Shown here: piece by piece, positions 34,975-44,884 of the stretch | How the letters are laid out: every line of letters begins with the position of its first letter | Position numbering within the stretch: position 1 is the stretch's first letter | DNA from: Liolophura sinensis | Lineage: Eukaryota; Mollusca; Polyplacophora; Chitonida; Chitonidae | Direction: 5' to 3' | DNA: 64,000 bases | NCBI RefSeq assembly: GCF_032854445.1 | Contig: NC_088306.1 | Coordinates: 2,352,373-2,416,372 of the forward strand | The notes under the pieces: generated by a model | Databases searched by the model: none | What the model saw: the letters and a program-made list of their open reading frames with translations, nothing else | What the model was told of the DNA's origin: nothing | Position numbers and translations under genes: made by a program

Positions 34975-35186
34975 CGGCCCTCAAGATCAAGGTATCGCCG
35001 ATATAGTTGGGGATAAAGTTGTAGGGAGGAATTATGTATCTGTGGAATAAACGGCCCTCAAAATCAAGGTATCGCCGTTGTTAGTATATGTGTTTGGTAA
35101 TTACGGAGAATGCACCGTTTTTAATCAGAGAAGGTGACGTATTGTTGACTAGAGCAGAAACGGCCCTCAGAATCAAGGTATCGCCG
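34975..35186 (+). repeat. Three spaced 26-bp direct repeats at the gag start
   Basis: The 26-mers at 34,975-35,000, 35,052-35,077 and 35,161-35,186 run cggccctca...tatcgccg and differ at only one or two bases. Their ends are complementary (cggc/gccg). Spacers of 51 and 83 bases are unrelated. The third copy is in the gag frame (ALRIKVSP), and the first follows an ATG in an equivalent frame (MDVLSALKIKVSP, then stop). Confidence 0.9.
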
Positions 35187-37520
35187 TTGTTTAAGTTTAA
35201 GCAGTTTGAGTTAGAAAAGTTGAGATTGGAGAAAGAGGAAAGAGAGAAAGAAAAAGAGAAAGAGAGGGAACATGAGATACAGTTAGAAAATTTGAAAATG
35301 CAGAGAGAGGAGAGAGAGAGGGAAGTGCAGAGAGAGGAAAGAGAGAGGGAAAGAGAATTGGAGTTCCAAATGAAAAAGTTAGAGGTTGAGAGAGGTGAGA
35401 AACCGGGTCCTTCCGGTAGACAGGATTCAGGATTTGATGTGACCAAATACATTCGGTTAGTTCCATCCTTTCAGGAAAAAGAGGTGGATAAATATTTTCT
35501 GCATTTTGAGAAAATTGCAAATAGCTTGAAGTGGCCTAAAGAGTTCTGGACTATGTTATTACAGAGTGTGCTAATTGGAAAGGCCAGGGAAATTTACACT
35601 CAGTTAAGTGTAGAGAATGCTTCCAATTATGACTATGTGAAAGAGGTAATTTTGAAGGGTTATGAATTGGTGCCTGAAGCTTACCGCCAGAAATTTCGTA
35701 ACTGTGAAAAAGGTAGAGATCAGACATACGTTGAGTTTGGTCGAGCTAAGGAGCAGTTGTTTGATCGCTGGTGTATAGCCAAGAAAATAGGCAGGGATTT
35801 TGAAAGTTTGCGTCAGCTTGTGCTGGTAGAAGAGTTCAAGCGTTGTATTCATAATGATGTAAAGGTGTTCGTTGATGAGCAGAAGGCGAGTACACTTGAA
35901 GAGGCAGCCAGTTTAGCTGATGATTATTCCTTGACACATAAGGTTACATACACGGGTAAGCCATTTAATTCATTTACACGTAGAAATACCCAGTCACATG
36001 CAACAGGTAGAGGTAGCTCTACACAGAAGAGTTCTACACCAGGCTCCAATGGTTCTACAGCTCATGGTTCACGTAGTTCAGATTGGAATGGTAGTCCTCG
36101 AAATAGGGTCACTTGTAATTTTTGCAAGCGGGTAGGTCACGTGATGAGTGAATGTTACAAGTTGAAAAGGATACGGGAAGCTCAGAATGAGTCTAAGCCC
36201 ACAGGTCTTTGTGTTGCAATGCACAAAACATTGCCGGAAGTTACATCAGCAGTTAAAAGCAGATCTGAGTTAGCTGATACGGGATTGGATAAGATTCCCA
36301 AATGCTCTATGGATAGCTTCGCTCCGTTTATCAATTCTGGTTCAGTGTCGCTTAGAAGCGACATGTCTTGTGCTACCCCTATAAAGATATTAAGGGATAC
36401 TGGGGCATCTCAGTCTCTGTTGTTGATGAATACTCTGCCCTTTTCTGAAGAGTCATACTCTGGGGTTCGTGCCCTTATTAGAGGCGTAGAGTCTAGTGAC
36501 TTTGTCAGTGTTCCCCTTCATGATATTTATTTGTCATCAGATTTGATATCTGGACCTGTCAGGGTAGGCATTAAGTCTTCATTACCTTTTGAGGGTATTC
36601 ATTTGTTGTTGGGAAATGACTTGGCACATGATAAAGTTACTGTTGATCCCTTAATGGTTGATAAGCCTTCTCTGAATTCAGTCACAGAGCCAGTTGAAAG
36701 CGAGATAGCGGGTTTATATCCGTCCTGTGTTGTTACAAGAGCTATGTCTAGAAAAGTCAGTACAGACCAGGGTAGTACTGTTGATTTGAGTGAGACTTTT
36801 CTCAACAACATGTTGGATGGAGATTCTTCCAAATTAGACAGCCAGCAGGAAGTAGATACTAATTTTGTTAGTGGTGATCAGCCATTTTGTAGGACTGAGT
36901 TGATTGCTGAACAACACAGTGATCCAAGTATTTCTTGCTTGTTTAATGATGCAGCTAAAGATGGTGAATCTTTACCTGACCCATGCTACTACTATGTCAA
37001 GTCTGGCATATTGATGCGGCAGTGGAGGCCTCCCGATGTTTCGTTGGAGGATGAATGGGCAATTAAGCATCAGGTAGTTGTGCCCAAGTCTTATCGTAAA
37101 GACATACTGACCATAGCGCATGAAACGCCGTTAGCAGGTCATTTAGGTGTTAATAAGACCTATCATAAGATTCTCAGTCATTTTTATTGGCCAGGAATAA
37201 GGAAAGATGTTACTGAATTCTGCAGGTCTTGTCATGCATGTCAGTTAGTGGGGAAACCTAACCAGACAATCCCCAAGGCAGCCTTGAGGCCTATTCCTGC
37301 AATTGGTGAGCCATTCAGTAGAATCTTAATAGATTGTGTTGGTCCGCTACCTAAGACAAAGTCTGGAAATCAGTATATGTTAACCATAATGTGTACTTCA
37401 ACTCGTTTCCCTGAGGCAATTCCACTAAGGAATATTACTGCCAAGACTGTAATTAAGGCTTTAGTTAAGTTCTTCACCATGTTTGGTCTGCCTAAGTCAG
37501 TACAGTCAGACCAAGGTTAA
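35088..37520 (+). CDS. Gag-protease-integrase polyprotein (810 codons, ends at a premature stop)
   Basis: It would supply capsid, maturation protease and integrase. Residues about 45-105 are a Lys/Glu/Arg-rich coiled coil. About 114-285 is a gag capsid with a SCAN-like helical part (PEAYRQKF near 197, LVEEFKRCIHNDVKVFV, ADDYSL near 280). A CCHC knuckle (CNFCKRVGHVMSEC) lies near 343-356. Protease DTGA is near 436 and LLGND near 507. The integrase HHCC finger is about 677-717, its first catalytic Asp (LIDCVG) near 748 and its second (SDQ) near 807. The frame ends at TAA 37,518-37,520, three codons past that Asp. The true start is uncertain: an ATG at about 34,962 opens the same peptide but is cut by stops between the 26-bp repeats. 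Two antisense frames over this gene are shadows. Confidence 0.88.
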   Translation: MCLVITENAPFLIREGDVLLTRAETALRIKVSPLFKFKQFELEKLRLEKEEREKEKEKEREHEIQLENLKMQREEREREVQREERERERELEFQMKKLEVERGEKPGPSGRQDSGFDVTKYIRLVPSFQEKEVDKYFLHFEKIANSLKWPKEFWTMLLQSVLIGKAREIYTQLSVENASNYDYVKEVILKGYELVPEAYRQKFRNCEKGRDQTYVEFGRAKEQLFDRWCIAKKIGRDFESLRQLVLVEEFKRCIHNDVKVFVDEQKASTLEEAASLADDYSLTHKVTYTGKPFNSFTRRNTQSHATGRGSSTQKSSTPGSNGSTAHGSRSSDWNGSPRNRVTCNFCKRVGHVMSECYKLKRIREAQNESKPTGLCVAMHKTLPEVTSAVKSRSELADTGLDKIPKCSMDSFAPFINSGSVSLRSDMSCATPIKILRDTGASQSLLLMNTLPFSEESYSGVRALIRGVESSDFVSVPLHDIYLSSDLISGPVRVGIKSSLPFEGIHLLLGNDLAHDKVTVDPLMVDKPSLNSVTEPVESEIAGLYPSCVVTRAMSRKVSTDQGSTVDLSETFLNNMLDGDSSKLDSQQEVDTNFVSGDQPFCRTELIAEQHSDPSISCLFNDAAKDGESLPDPCYYYVKSGILMRQWRPPDVSLEDEWAIKHQVVVPKSYRKDILTIAHETPLAGHLGVNKTYHKILSHFYWPGIRKDVTEFCRSCHACQLVGKPNQTIPKAALRPIPAIGEPFSRILIDCVGPLPKTKSGNQYMLTIMCTSTRFPEAIPLRNITAKTVIKALVKFFTMFGLPKSVQSDQG

Positions 37521-39088
37521 AATTTCATGTCTGGTGTGTTCCAACAAGTTATGCATGAGCTAGGTATTAGCTAGTATAAGTCCTCAGCTTATCACCCACA
37601 AAGTCAAGGAGCACTAGAGAGATTCCATCAGACACTGAAAAGTATGATAAGAACTTACTGCTTTGAGACAGGGAAAGATTGGGACGAGGGTGTACCTTTG
37701 TTAATGTTTGCTGTAAGAGAGTCTATACAAGAGTCACTTGGATTTAGTCCATTTGAGCTTGTGTTTGGCCATACTGTGCGTGGTCCACTACAGTTGTTCA
37801 AGGAAAAGTTTGTGTCTGGTGATAGTGACAATGTTAACCTATTACAGTATGTGTCAAGTTTTCGTACTAAGGTCAACAGAGTATGTGAGTTAGCCAGAGA
37901 GAATCTTACAGCTTCTCAGAAGAGTATGAAAACTAAGTATGACAAAGAGACAGTAAGACGCAGACTTGAAGTTGGTCAGAAGGTATTGGCCTTACTTCCA
38001 GTTAGTGGTAAGCCACTTGAGGCTCGTTATTTTGGACCTTATGTAGTAGACAAGAGGCTAAGTGATCTTAATTATATTATTTTCACTCCTGATCGGCGCA
38101 AATCTAGACAACTTTGTCACATTAACATGTTAAAGCCATATGTAGACAGAGATAGCACTGATCTCAATGTTGTACATCCTAGTGGAGTTGTTACCTCTAA
38201 CTTATGCCCTGATTCAGCTGTTAGGGATGATCAAGATTTTGACTTAAGGTTCCGGTCAGCCAAACTCCAGAATTCAAGTATTCTTGAGGACATTGATTCT
38301 GTGTTGGGTCATCTGGAATATCAGCAACGCCAGCAGTTGAAGGATTTGGTTCGTCGATATGAACATTTGTTCCCTGATGCTCCAACCAGGACTGAATCCA
38401 TCTACCATGATGTTGAAGTTGGAGATTCCAAGCCGATTAAACAGCACCCATACAGACTGAACCCAACTAAAACTGAATACTTGAGAAAAGAAGTTCAGTA
38501 TTTACTGGAAAATGATCTGGTCGAGCCCAGTAACAGTAACTGGAGTTCACCTTGTATTCTTGTGCCAAAACCAGATGGGACGTACCGTATGTGTACAGAC
38601 TATCGCAAAGTGAATGCCGTCACTAAAGCAGACAACTTTCCCATTCCAAGGATCGACGACTGTATCGATGCCGTGGGAAAGTCCAACGTTGTCTCCAAGT
38701 TTGACCTATTGAAAGGATTTTGGCAAGTACCGCTCACGCAGCGCGCTCGTGAGGTGTCAGCGTTTGCTACCCCAGATGGTTTATACCAGTACAAAGTCAT
38801 GCCCTTTGGGATGAAGAACAGCCCTGCCACCTTTCAACGACTTGTGAACAACGTTACATCAGGCCTTAAAGGGTGTCGTGTTTACATCGACGATGTAATT
38901 ATATTCAGTGACACTTGGGAGGAACATTTAAATATCATGGAGGCATTATTTGCGAGACTGTCCCAAGCCAATCTTACAGTAAATTTGGCCAAGTGTGAGT
39001 TTGGTTGTGCTTTTGTCACATATCTAGGGCATGTTGTCGGACAGGGTCAGGTAAAACCTGTTAATTCTAAAATCAGTGCTATCTCTTG
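37521..39088 (+). pseudogene. Integrase C-terminus, GPY/F module and reverse transcriptase (truncated)
   Basis: It is in the same frame as the preceding ORF. A second in-frame stop lies at 37,572-37,574. The catalytic Glu is at 37,617-37,619, giving exactly 35 residues between the second Asp and Glu. The open part from 37,644 continues through the integrase core, a YFGPYVVDK (GPY/F) module near 38,030, then RT: a HLFPDAPTRT lead-in, FDLLKGFWQVPL near 38,700, MPFGMKNSPATFQRLVN and YIDDVIIFSDTWEEHL near 38,880, and the thumb-side AKCEFG...YLGHVV. RT similarity ends at about 39,088. The remaining frame to 39,179 belongs to another repeat. RNase H is absent. Confidence 0.87.
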
Positions 39089-39185
39089 TTTTCCAGTGCG
39101 AGTCCATTTGACAACTATCTGGCGTCTTTGCTCTGATTTTCGTCTCTGTGCTGTAGTCTTGCATGTATTGTTGCTATAAAGAACA
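39080..39185 (-). repeat. Dispersed repeat family Z, copy 4 (minus), breaking the RT
   Basis: On the minus strand 'aagactacagcacagagacg', 'aaaatcagagcaaagac' and 'aaatgg' blocks follow the family Z order. RT similarity stops where this begins, so it marks an insertion or recombination point. Confidence 0.5.
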
Positions 39186-39455
39186 AGGTTAGTGAACAGA
39201 AATGCGGACTGGGCGGAACAGAGAGAAAGGCAGAATGTGAATTTAACGTACTCTGGGGATGCATTACACAACACGTGAGAGGAACACGGGGATGCTAAAT
39301 TACAGGAACGCTACAATTCCAATTATGTCTATTTGGTCGACTTGCTGGCATCACACATCTCCAGAGCGGAGTTCGCTCTCTTAGCTTAGTTCTTTCTTTT
39401 CTTCACATTTGTGAAGACAGCGAATGGTACTTTCAAATTTGTCATCTGCTTGAAT
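39186..39455. other. No recognisable gene
   Basis: No RNase H or LTR sequence follows the RT break. Nothing was recognised. Confidence 0.5.
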
Positions 39456-39734
39456 GAATGAATGATTGCTTATGGCTTAACGCCACATCGACAATATTTC
39501 AGCCATATCGTGGCGAGAACATGAGGAAAAAGTGAGACGCTTCAGGTTTTTGATATGGTAATGAGAACATTAAAAACAAAATAAAAAGTTCGGACATGTT
39601 TAAAATCAGATAAGAAAAACCAAAAACAGCTAAAACTCGAAAGCCAGCATAATTTTAAAATAGTATATCTAGAAATCTGCATGTATATAACTTTTATCTA
39701 TAAATATTTATGACATTTAAAATTTATATTTTAT

Positions 39735-42700
39735 GATACAGGCCAATGGCCCTCATATATTTTATGACAACATCGCCAGCGATGCTGTCAAATAAATCAT
39801 ATATAGAGTTCACTGTGTAGAATCTTTGCCGAATATGGGCACAGTCCACACAGTCAACCAGGATATGTCTACGAGACATTCCACAAGTATAAGAATTATA
39901 GCCAATGACAGGATGAATGAATTGCAGTTAATCATGGACATGCAGGTCCCATTCATCCTGCCAAAGGCGACGAATATATTTAAGGATATTTGGACGAAAG
40001 TCAGTATGCGGAATTTTAACCCGAGATACAGGCTTGTACTGGGCAGCTTTCGCTTCCATGTTTCCATGGATACCAATATGACTTGGTATCCAAAACAATA
40101 TAATATCTTTACCTCTATTAATTTGTTTTCTATGTAGGGCCAATATTTCAAGTATAATTTGATTTTTTAAATTTATTAAAGCGAGTCGCTGCATATCACT
40201 GCCCTCTGGGCACGCCCAGAAGAAACATATGATAAGGCCAGGAGAATAGCACTGGCATTTGGCAATTCGGTATACGAAGACCAAACGAAAGGATTTTATT
40301 GGGACTAAACTTGTCTACATATGATGGGTTGAAAACATAGTCGTAGGCAGGGTTTGTTGGATGAGTTTTAAGCTTTGTTGCATATTCAAGGCTGAGTTTT
40401 ATACGTCGGTTATACAAAGAAGGCTCATTGGCCTCAACGTATAAATTTTCTACTGGCGAGGTTCTAAAAGCACCAAGGCTGAGCCTCAGACCTTGGTGAT
40501 GAACAGGATCCAACATTTTCAGGTAAGATTTCTTAGCGGAACCGTAAATGATGGACCCATAGTCCAATTTAGACCTCACCAGAGAACAATATAAGTTTAA
40601 TGACTTAGGTCGATAAACACTCCAATCAGTGCTAGACACGACCTTGATTATATCGAGAGCCTTTTTAGCTTTAAGCATTTTTATACGAGGTATACAATAT
40701 TATACCCCAAAATTTAGTTTCACCAATGATTTTAATCTGTTTACCACAAAAATTAAGCTCGGGGTCAAGATGAAGTTTCCGTTTATTATAAAAATGCATA
40801 CCGACGGTTTTAGACGTTGAAAATCTAAAATCTAATCTTATTGAGACAATCGATTTTATTCATATCTTTAGCACCGTAGCATATAAGGATATCATCAACA
40901 TACAAAGAACCCTCTGTACCAAATGTTAATGTTTTAGCTAGACTGTTTATTTTTATGCTGAACAGAGTAGGCAATAGAATACTGCCCTGGGTACACCCAT
41001 TTCCTGTTCAAACGAGTCTGAAAGAGTGCACCCCACCCGTACCTTAAACTGACGATGAGATAAAAATTGTGATATAAATATTGGTAATCTTCCTTTCAGG
41101 CCTATATTCGCGAGGTCCTTTAAAATACCATATTTCCATGTGGTGCCGTAGGCCTTATCAAGGTAAAAAAATATCGACACATCATGTTCATTATTGATGA
41201 AACCATTACGGCTGAAGGTTTCGGAACGAAAAAGGTGATCCATAGTCGATCTACCTTGACGAAACCACAATGTATATTAGATATTAAATTGTTTGTTTCT
41301 ACAAACAAGCCTATCATTTTTCATCCGTTCCATAGTCTTACAGACACAGCGGGTAAGAGCTATGGGACTGTTGTTATTTGGATCAGTATGATCCTTATTC
41401 GGTTTGGGAACCGAGATAATACACGCCTCCCTCCATGACGGTGCAAAATTACCAGTTATCCAAATATCATTAAGCAAGTCCAAAAGAGTCCCCAGTGGCT
41501 CAAGTGGTAAATGGTTCAGAAACTTATAATATACGTTATCAGGACCACAGGCAGTATCGTGGGCCTTTTTTAATGCAGTTGTAAGTTCCTCGATATTAAA
41601 AGGACGATTATAATCTCTAAATTGTTAGATTAAAAGGCAATTTCATTTTCTCCTTCTGGTTTTTGTTATGTTGGAATTCTGAAGTATAGTTCTCTGAAGA
41701 AGATTTCTTTGAAATTGTTTCAGCTAGTTTATTAGCTATATCGGGTGGAGAAATTAATATATTATCTCCATCTTTTAAATGCTGAACTTTTGCTCTGTTA
41801 GTTTTGCCCTTAAGTTTCTGAACCATGTTCCAGACCTTACGCCTGGGTGTTTTTGACGTAATGCCCGAAACAAAGTTCCGCCAACAAGATCGCCTCTTGG
41901 ACTTGAGTAACCGACGAGCCTTAGCTCTAAAATTACGAACCTGGTTTAAATTATTATCAGTAAGACAATGATTAAATCTGCGTTCAGCCTTTTACGGTCC
42001 TTTATGGCTTTACGACAGTCATTGTCGTACCAGGGTTTACTTCTGGATTTGGGATTTGTCGTGGTGTTAGGTATAGTTCTATCGGCAGCTAGTAATACAA
42101 ACTCGTTAAATTTTAACACAGGATCATCTGCTGCTTTGAGGATCTCTGGAGAGATATCAGCCTCACACAACATCTCAAATGCGATCCAATTTGCTTGATC
42201 GAATTTCCACCTAGCTACACGTTCTAAAGAATTAGAAGTGATATGTTCTAGGATTATAGGAAAATGGTCACTACCACAAAGATCGTCATGCACCTTCCAA
42301 GAAAAATCAAGGAGAAGTGATGCATCTGTAATAGTGAGATCGATAGCAGATTAAGTGCCATTACCCGGATGTAAATAGGTATTAGAACCATCATTGAAAT
42401 AACACAGTTCCTCCTTCGATAAGAAGTCTTCGACTATCTTGCCCTGAATATTTATGTTATTACTGCCCCATAGGGGGTTGTGAGAATTAAAATCTCCCAT
42501 AAGTATAAAAGGTTTTGGGAACTGTTCTGTTAAATTATGTAACTGCAAAGCTGACAAAGAAATGTTAGGAGGAATATACACGGAACATAATGTGATTGTT
42601 TCAGAAAACGAAACACGGACGGCCACAGCCTGAAGCTCTGTATCCAGAGAAACAGGGCTGTGGATAATATTGTTATTTATGAATATTGAGGAGCCGCCTG

Positions 42701-42902
42701 CAGCTCGCTCTTTTTCATTTAAATAAGTACTATATAAATAATAATTTTTAAGAGTTATTTTATCTTTGTCAGATATCTTCAGGTGAGTTTCCTGAAGACA
42801 CAGGGCAATAGGATTTATTAAATGAACTAGCTGTGTTATTTCAATAAAATTTACTTTAAGACCTCGACAATTCCACTGTATACTTTTATCGTATATCGCC
42901 AT
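39735..42902 (-). pseudogene. LINE copy 2 ORF2: endonuclease-RT-RNase H, broken
   Basis: The endonuclease start is better preserved than in copy 1: SIQWNCRG, LQETHL, ERAAGGSSIF and ILMGDFNSHN in one open frame from 42,902 to a stop at 42,351, then GSDHFPI at about 42,270. RT pieces are CGF..GRSTMDHL near 41,260, a FYLDKAYG version of the FDLxKAYD motif near 41,170 (catalytic Asp replaced by Tyr) and YVDD near 40,900. The RT C-terminus runs from about 40,678. RNase H is only partial (WIPSHIGIHGN near 40,090): its N-terminal part is deleted and the downstream acidic residue region is shortened (GNMEAKAA). At least six frame breaks. Confidence 0.85.
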
Positions 42903-43005
42903 TATGGAGGGAGACGTATAGGAGATTTCTCTTTGTGTTTGGACCGCGGGCGACCCTTCCGTGGAGATCGGTTGTTAGATCTCCCTTGTACGGGTGATGT
43001 ATCCA

Positions 43006-44272
43006 TCACATCCGCATCTGATGTTGAAGGACCAACGTCCTCCAACGATCCAAACCTATTAAAAGTTTGGATAGGATCCCTAGTGGCCTTAGAGGGACGC
43101 TCTGTTGGGTCACTAGGTTTATCAGTTGTTTGCTTATTATTATTTTGAGATTTGTTTTTGGATTTGTTTTTGTCATTATTTTAGAGGAATTGGGCTCAGC
43201 TGGTTTACCAGGATGCTCTGTATTGTTTACTGTTTTTATTTGGTGTGTTGAAGTAGTCTGAGTTGAGGAAGAATTTAACGGAGGTTGGGAGGAAATTTGC
43301 GCAGAAACATAACTAGGTTTGTCGTTTCCAATGGGCCAAGTCCAAGAGGTTTGAGTAGCAACAGTTGCTACTCGCTTGACCACATTGGCAAACGAAGTCG
43401 GTAGAGAAGTATTAGTAAGTGAGGCTAATTTCCGGGCTTCCTGATATGATATGTTGTTTTTAATTTTCAGGTTGATAATTTGCTTTTCCTTAACAAAAAC
43501 CGGACAGTCCCTGGATGAGGCCATGTGATCTCCACTGCAGTTGCAACACTTAACTGTGTTGCTGCAGCCGAAACCATCATGCCCTTCACTGCCGCATCTG
43601 AAGCAAATGAGTTTGTTCTTACATTGTCCCTTGCCATGACCAAATCGTTGGCAATTAAAAAAACGTGTAGGATTGGGGATATATAAATCCACATTAACCC
43701 TATACGGGCCAACGTAGATGTGCGACGGAAGGGAGGTATTGTTAAATGTTAGCAGGTAAGTATTAAGTTTAAAGATGTTACCAGATTCCTTCGTAACGAA
43801 GCGTTTTACTCTGATAACAACCTGTGAATTTAGTTCTTGGCAGATTTCTTCCTCGGTTAGGTCAGTTATATCGCCATCCCTGTCACGAATGCTTCCCTGA
43901 CAGCTGTTCAGGAAATGGTGAGGGGAGGTGAAAACAGATATGTCAGATATTTTATTTAAGTTAAGTAATTTTTTTGATTGTTGTTGCCGGAAGCATTCAA
44001 TGAGAATGTCTCCGGATCTAAGTTTTTTAACGTTTTTAAGAGTTGCAGCTGCACCCTGGAGAGCCCTTTGCAACAGAAACGGATGAATTTTTGAAGCCCG
44101 GCTTTTGTTCACTCTTAGTTGAGAGAACAATGAAAGCCAGCCAACTGTTCTGTTCATTATCAAGCGAGTCTGATAACTTCCTCTTTTTATCAGCACTTAA
44201 AGACAATGTCGGCTGAGAGGAAAACCGGTTACATACATTTGAAGCATTTAAAGAAAGTTTTAAAGTAGACAT
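43006..44272 (-). pseudogene. LINE copy 2 ORF1: zinc-knuckle protein, frameshifted
   Basis: It starts MSTLKLSL at 44,272. A frameshift near 44,100-44,190 leads into the long frame ending at 43,006. All three knuckles have their expected Cys/His: CQRFGHGKGQC, CFRCGSEGHDGFGC and CCNCSGDHMASSRDC. The C-terminal end passes out of frame compared with copy 1. Apart from the single early frameshift this is the best-preserved ORF1 in the window. Confidence 0.83.
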
Positions 44273-44689
44273 GGCATATATTTATAAATTTCACCCCATA
44301 TGTTCCCCACCCACCGCGGAGTGCGAACAAGGGCGATGCCTGAACCTGAGAATAACCAGCAGGAAAGACACCAAGGATTCCATATGAGGTATACTCGAAC
44401 AGATTGATTTATACCAACAGGTTAAATTCAATCTACTCGATTGACCCATGAGCCACCGCCTCAAAACGTAGTCCCGCAAACGATATTTCAAAAATAACAT
44501 TTGTTCTCTAAATGATATAGAGGCAACTGGGATCACGCAGAGGCAAGACATGACCAAGCCGATTGATCGGACCGGGCCCATCCGACCTCCCGTCTCTCTC
44601 CAAGTAAGGGCCAAAGTGGCGTGTTGGGCGTGAGGATCTCGCAAGACCAACACGTCCTCAGCCACCAGAATCCCGTCCTCGTAGATTAC

Positions 44690-44867
44690 GGGTCGCAACC
44701 CACGGCAAACAGGTCGCTCCCCGGTTGCCTGTCACACAACCGGGAAGATGTGAGCCTATTATATTCACCGGGCTCACACAGGAGAGATCTAGGTTAGTCG
44801 ACTTTTACGACAAGCTTGCCTAGAGGGCTGAGGTCCTATTCTTATCTCTCCGGAAACCCCACGGGGG
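44690..44867 (-). promoter_or_regulatory. Structured 5' leader of LINE copy 2
   Basis: The same three hairpins as at 6,927-7,030. The ctcaca/tgtgag and cggttg/caaccg stems are kept. The nested stem has tctagg/cctaga outside and gtcg/cgac inside. Changes lie mainly in loops, or alter the last stem pair. Confidence 0.6.
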
Positions 44868-44884
44868 AATGCAGGAAAAGAATA

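Larger units (their letters stand above)
34950..39088 (+). mobile_element. Ty3/gypsy-type element with integrase before RT (Gmr1-like), 3'-truncated
   Basis: A plus-strand LTR-retrotransposon interior in one continuous frame interrupted by two stops. Domain order is gag, zinc knuckle, protease, integrase (HHCC and DD35E), GPY/F module, reverse transcriptase. Ordinary Ty3/gypsy elements have integrase last. The order seen here is that of the Gmr1-like group, described mainly from deuterostomes. RT is cut at about 39,088 by repeat family Z, so RNase H and the 3' LTR are missing. No 5' LTR could be identified either. Confidence 0.85.
39456..44867 (-). mobile_element. LINE copy 2, near full length, minus strand
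   Basis: Same family and layout as copy 1: leader 44,867-44,273, ORF1 44,272-43,006, ORF2 42,902 to about 39,735, and a 3' tail ending in 'gtggcgttaagccataag' with CATT repeats at about 39,456-39,468. Its 5' end is homologous to that of copy 1. Internal deletions relative to copy 1 lie at the RT/RNase H junction near 40,285 and near 40,690. It sits 18 bases from the CATT tail of copy 3, head to tail. Confidence 0.88.

Noticed and set aside
33274-35087. 33,274-33,328 as the 5' LTR of the plus-strand gypsy-type element
   Set aside because: Only 55 bases of the LTR-like sequence are present and 1.6 kb of unrelated sequence, including the SGNH ORF, separates it from gag. The link remains unproven.
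35081-35520. Serine/leucine-rich minus-strand frames
   Set aside because: Antisense shadows of the Lys/Glu-rich gag coiled coil.
39089-39179. Last 30 codons of the RT frame as RT/RNase H connection
   Set aside because: These bases match repeat family Z on the opposite strand; RT similarity ends before them.
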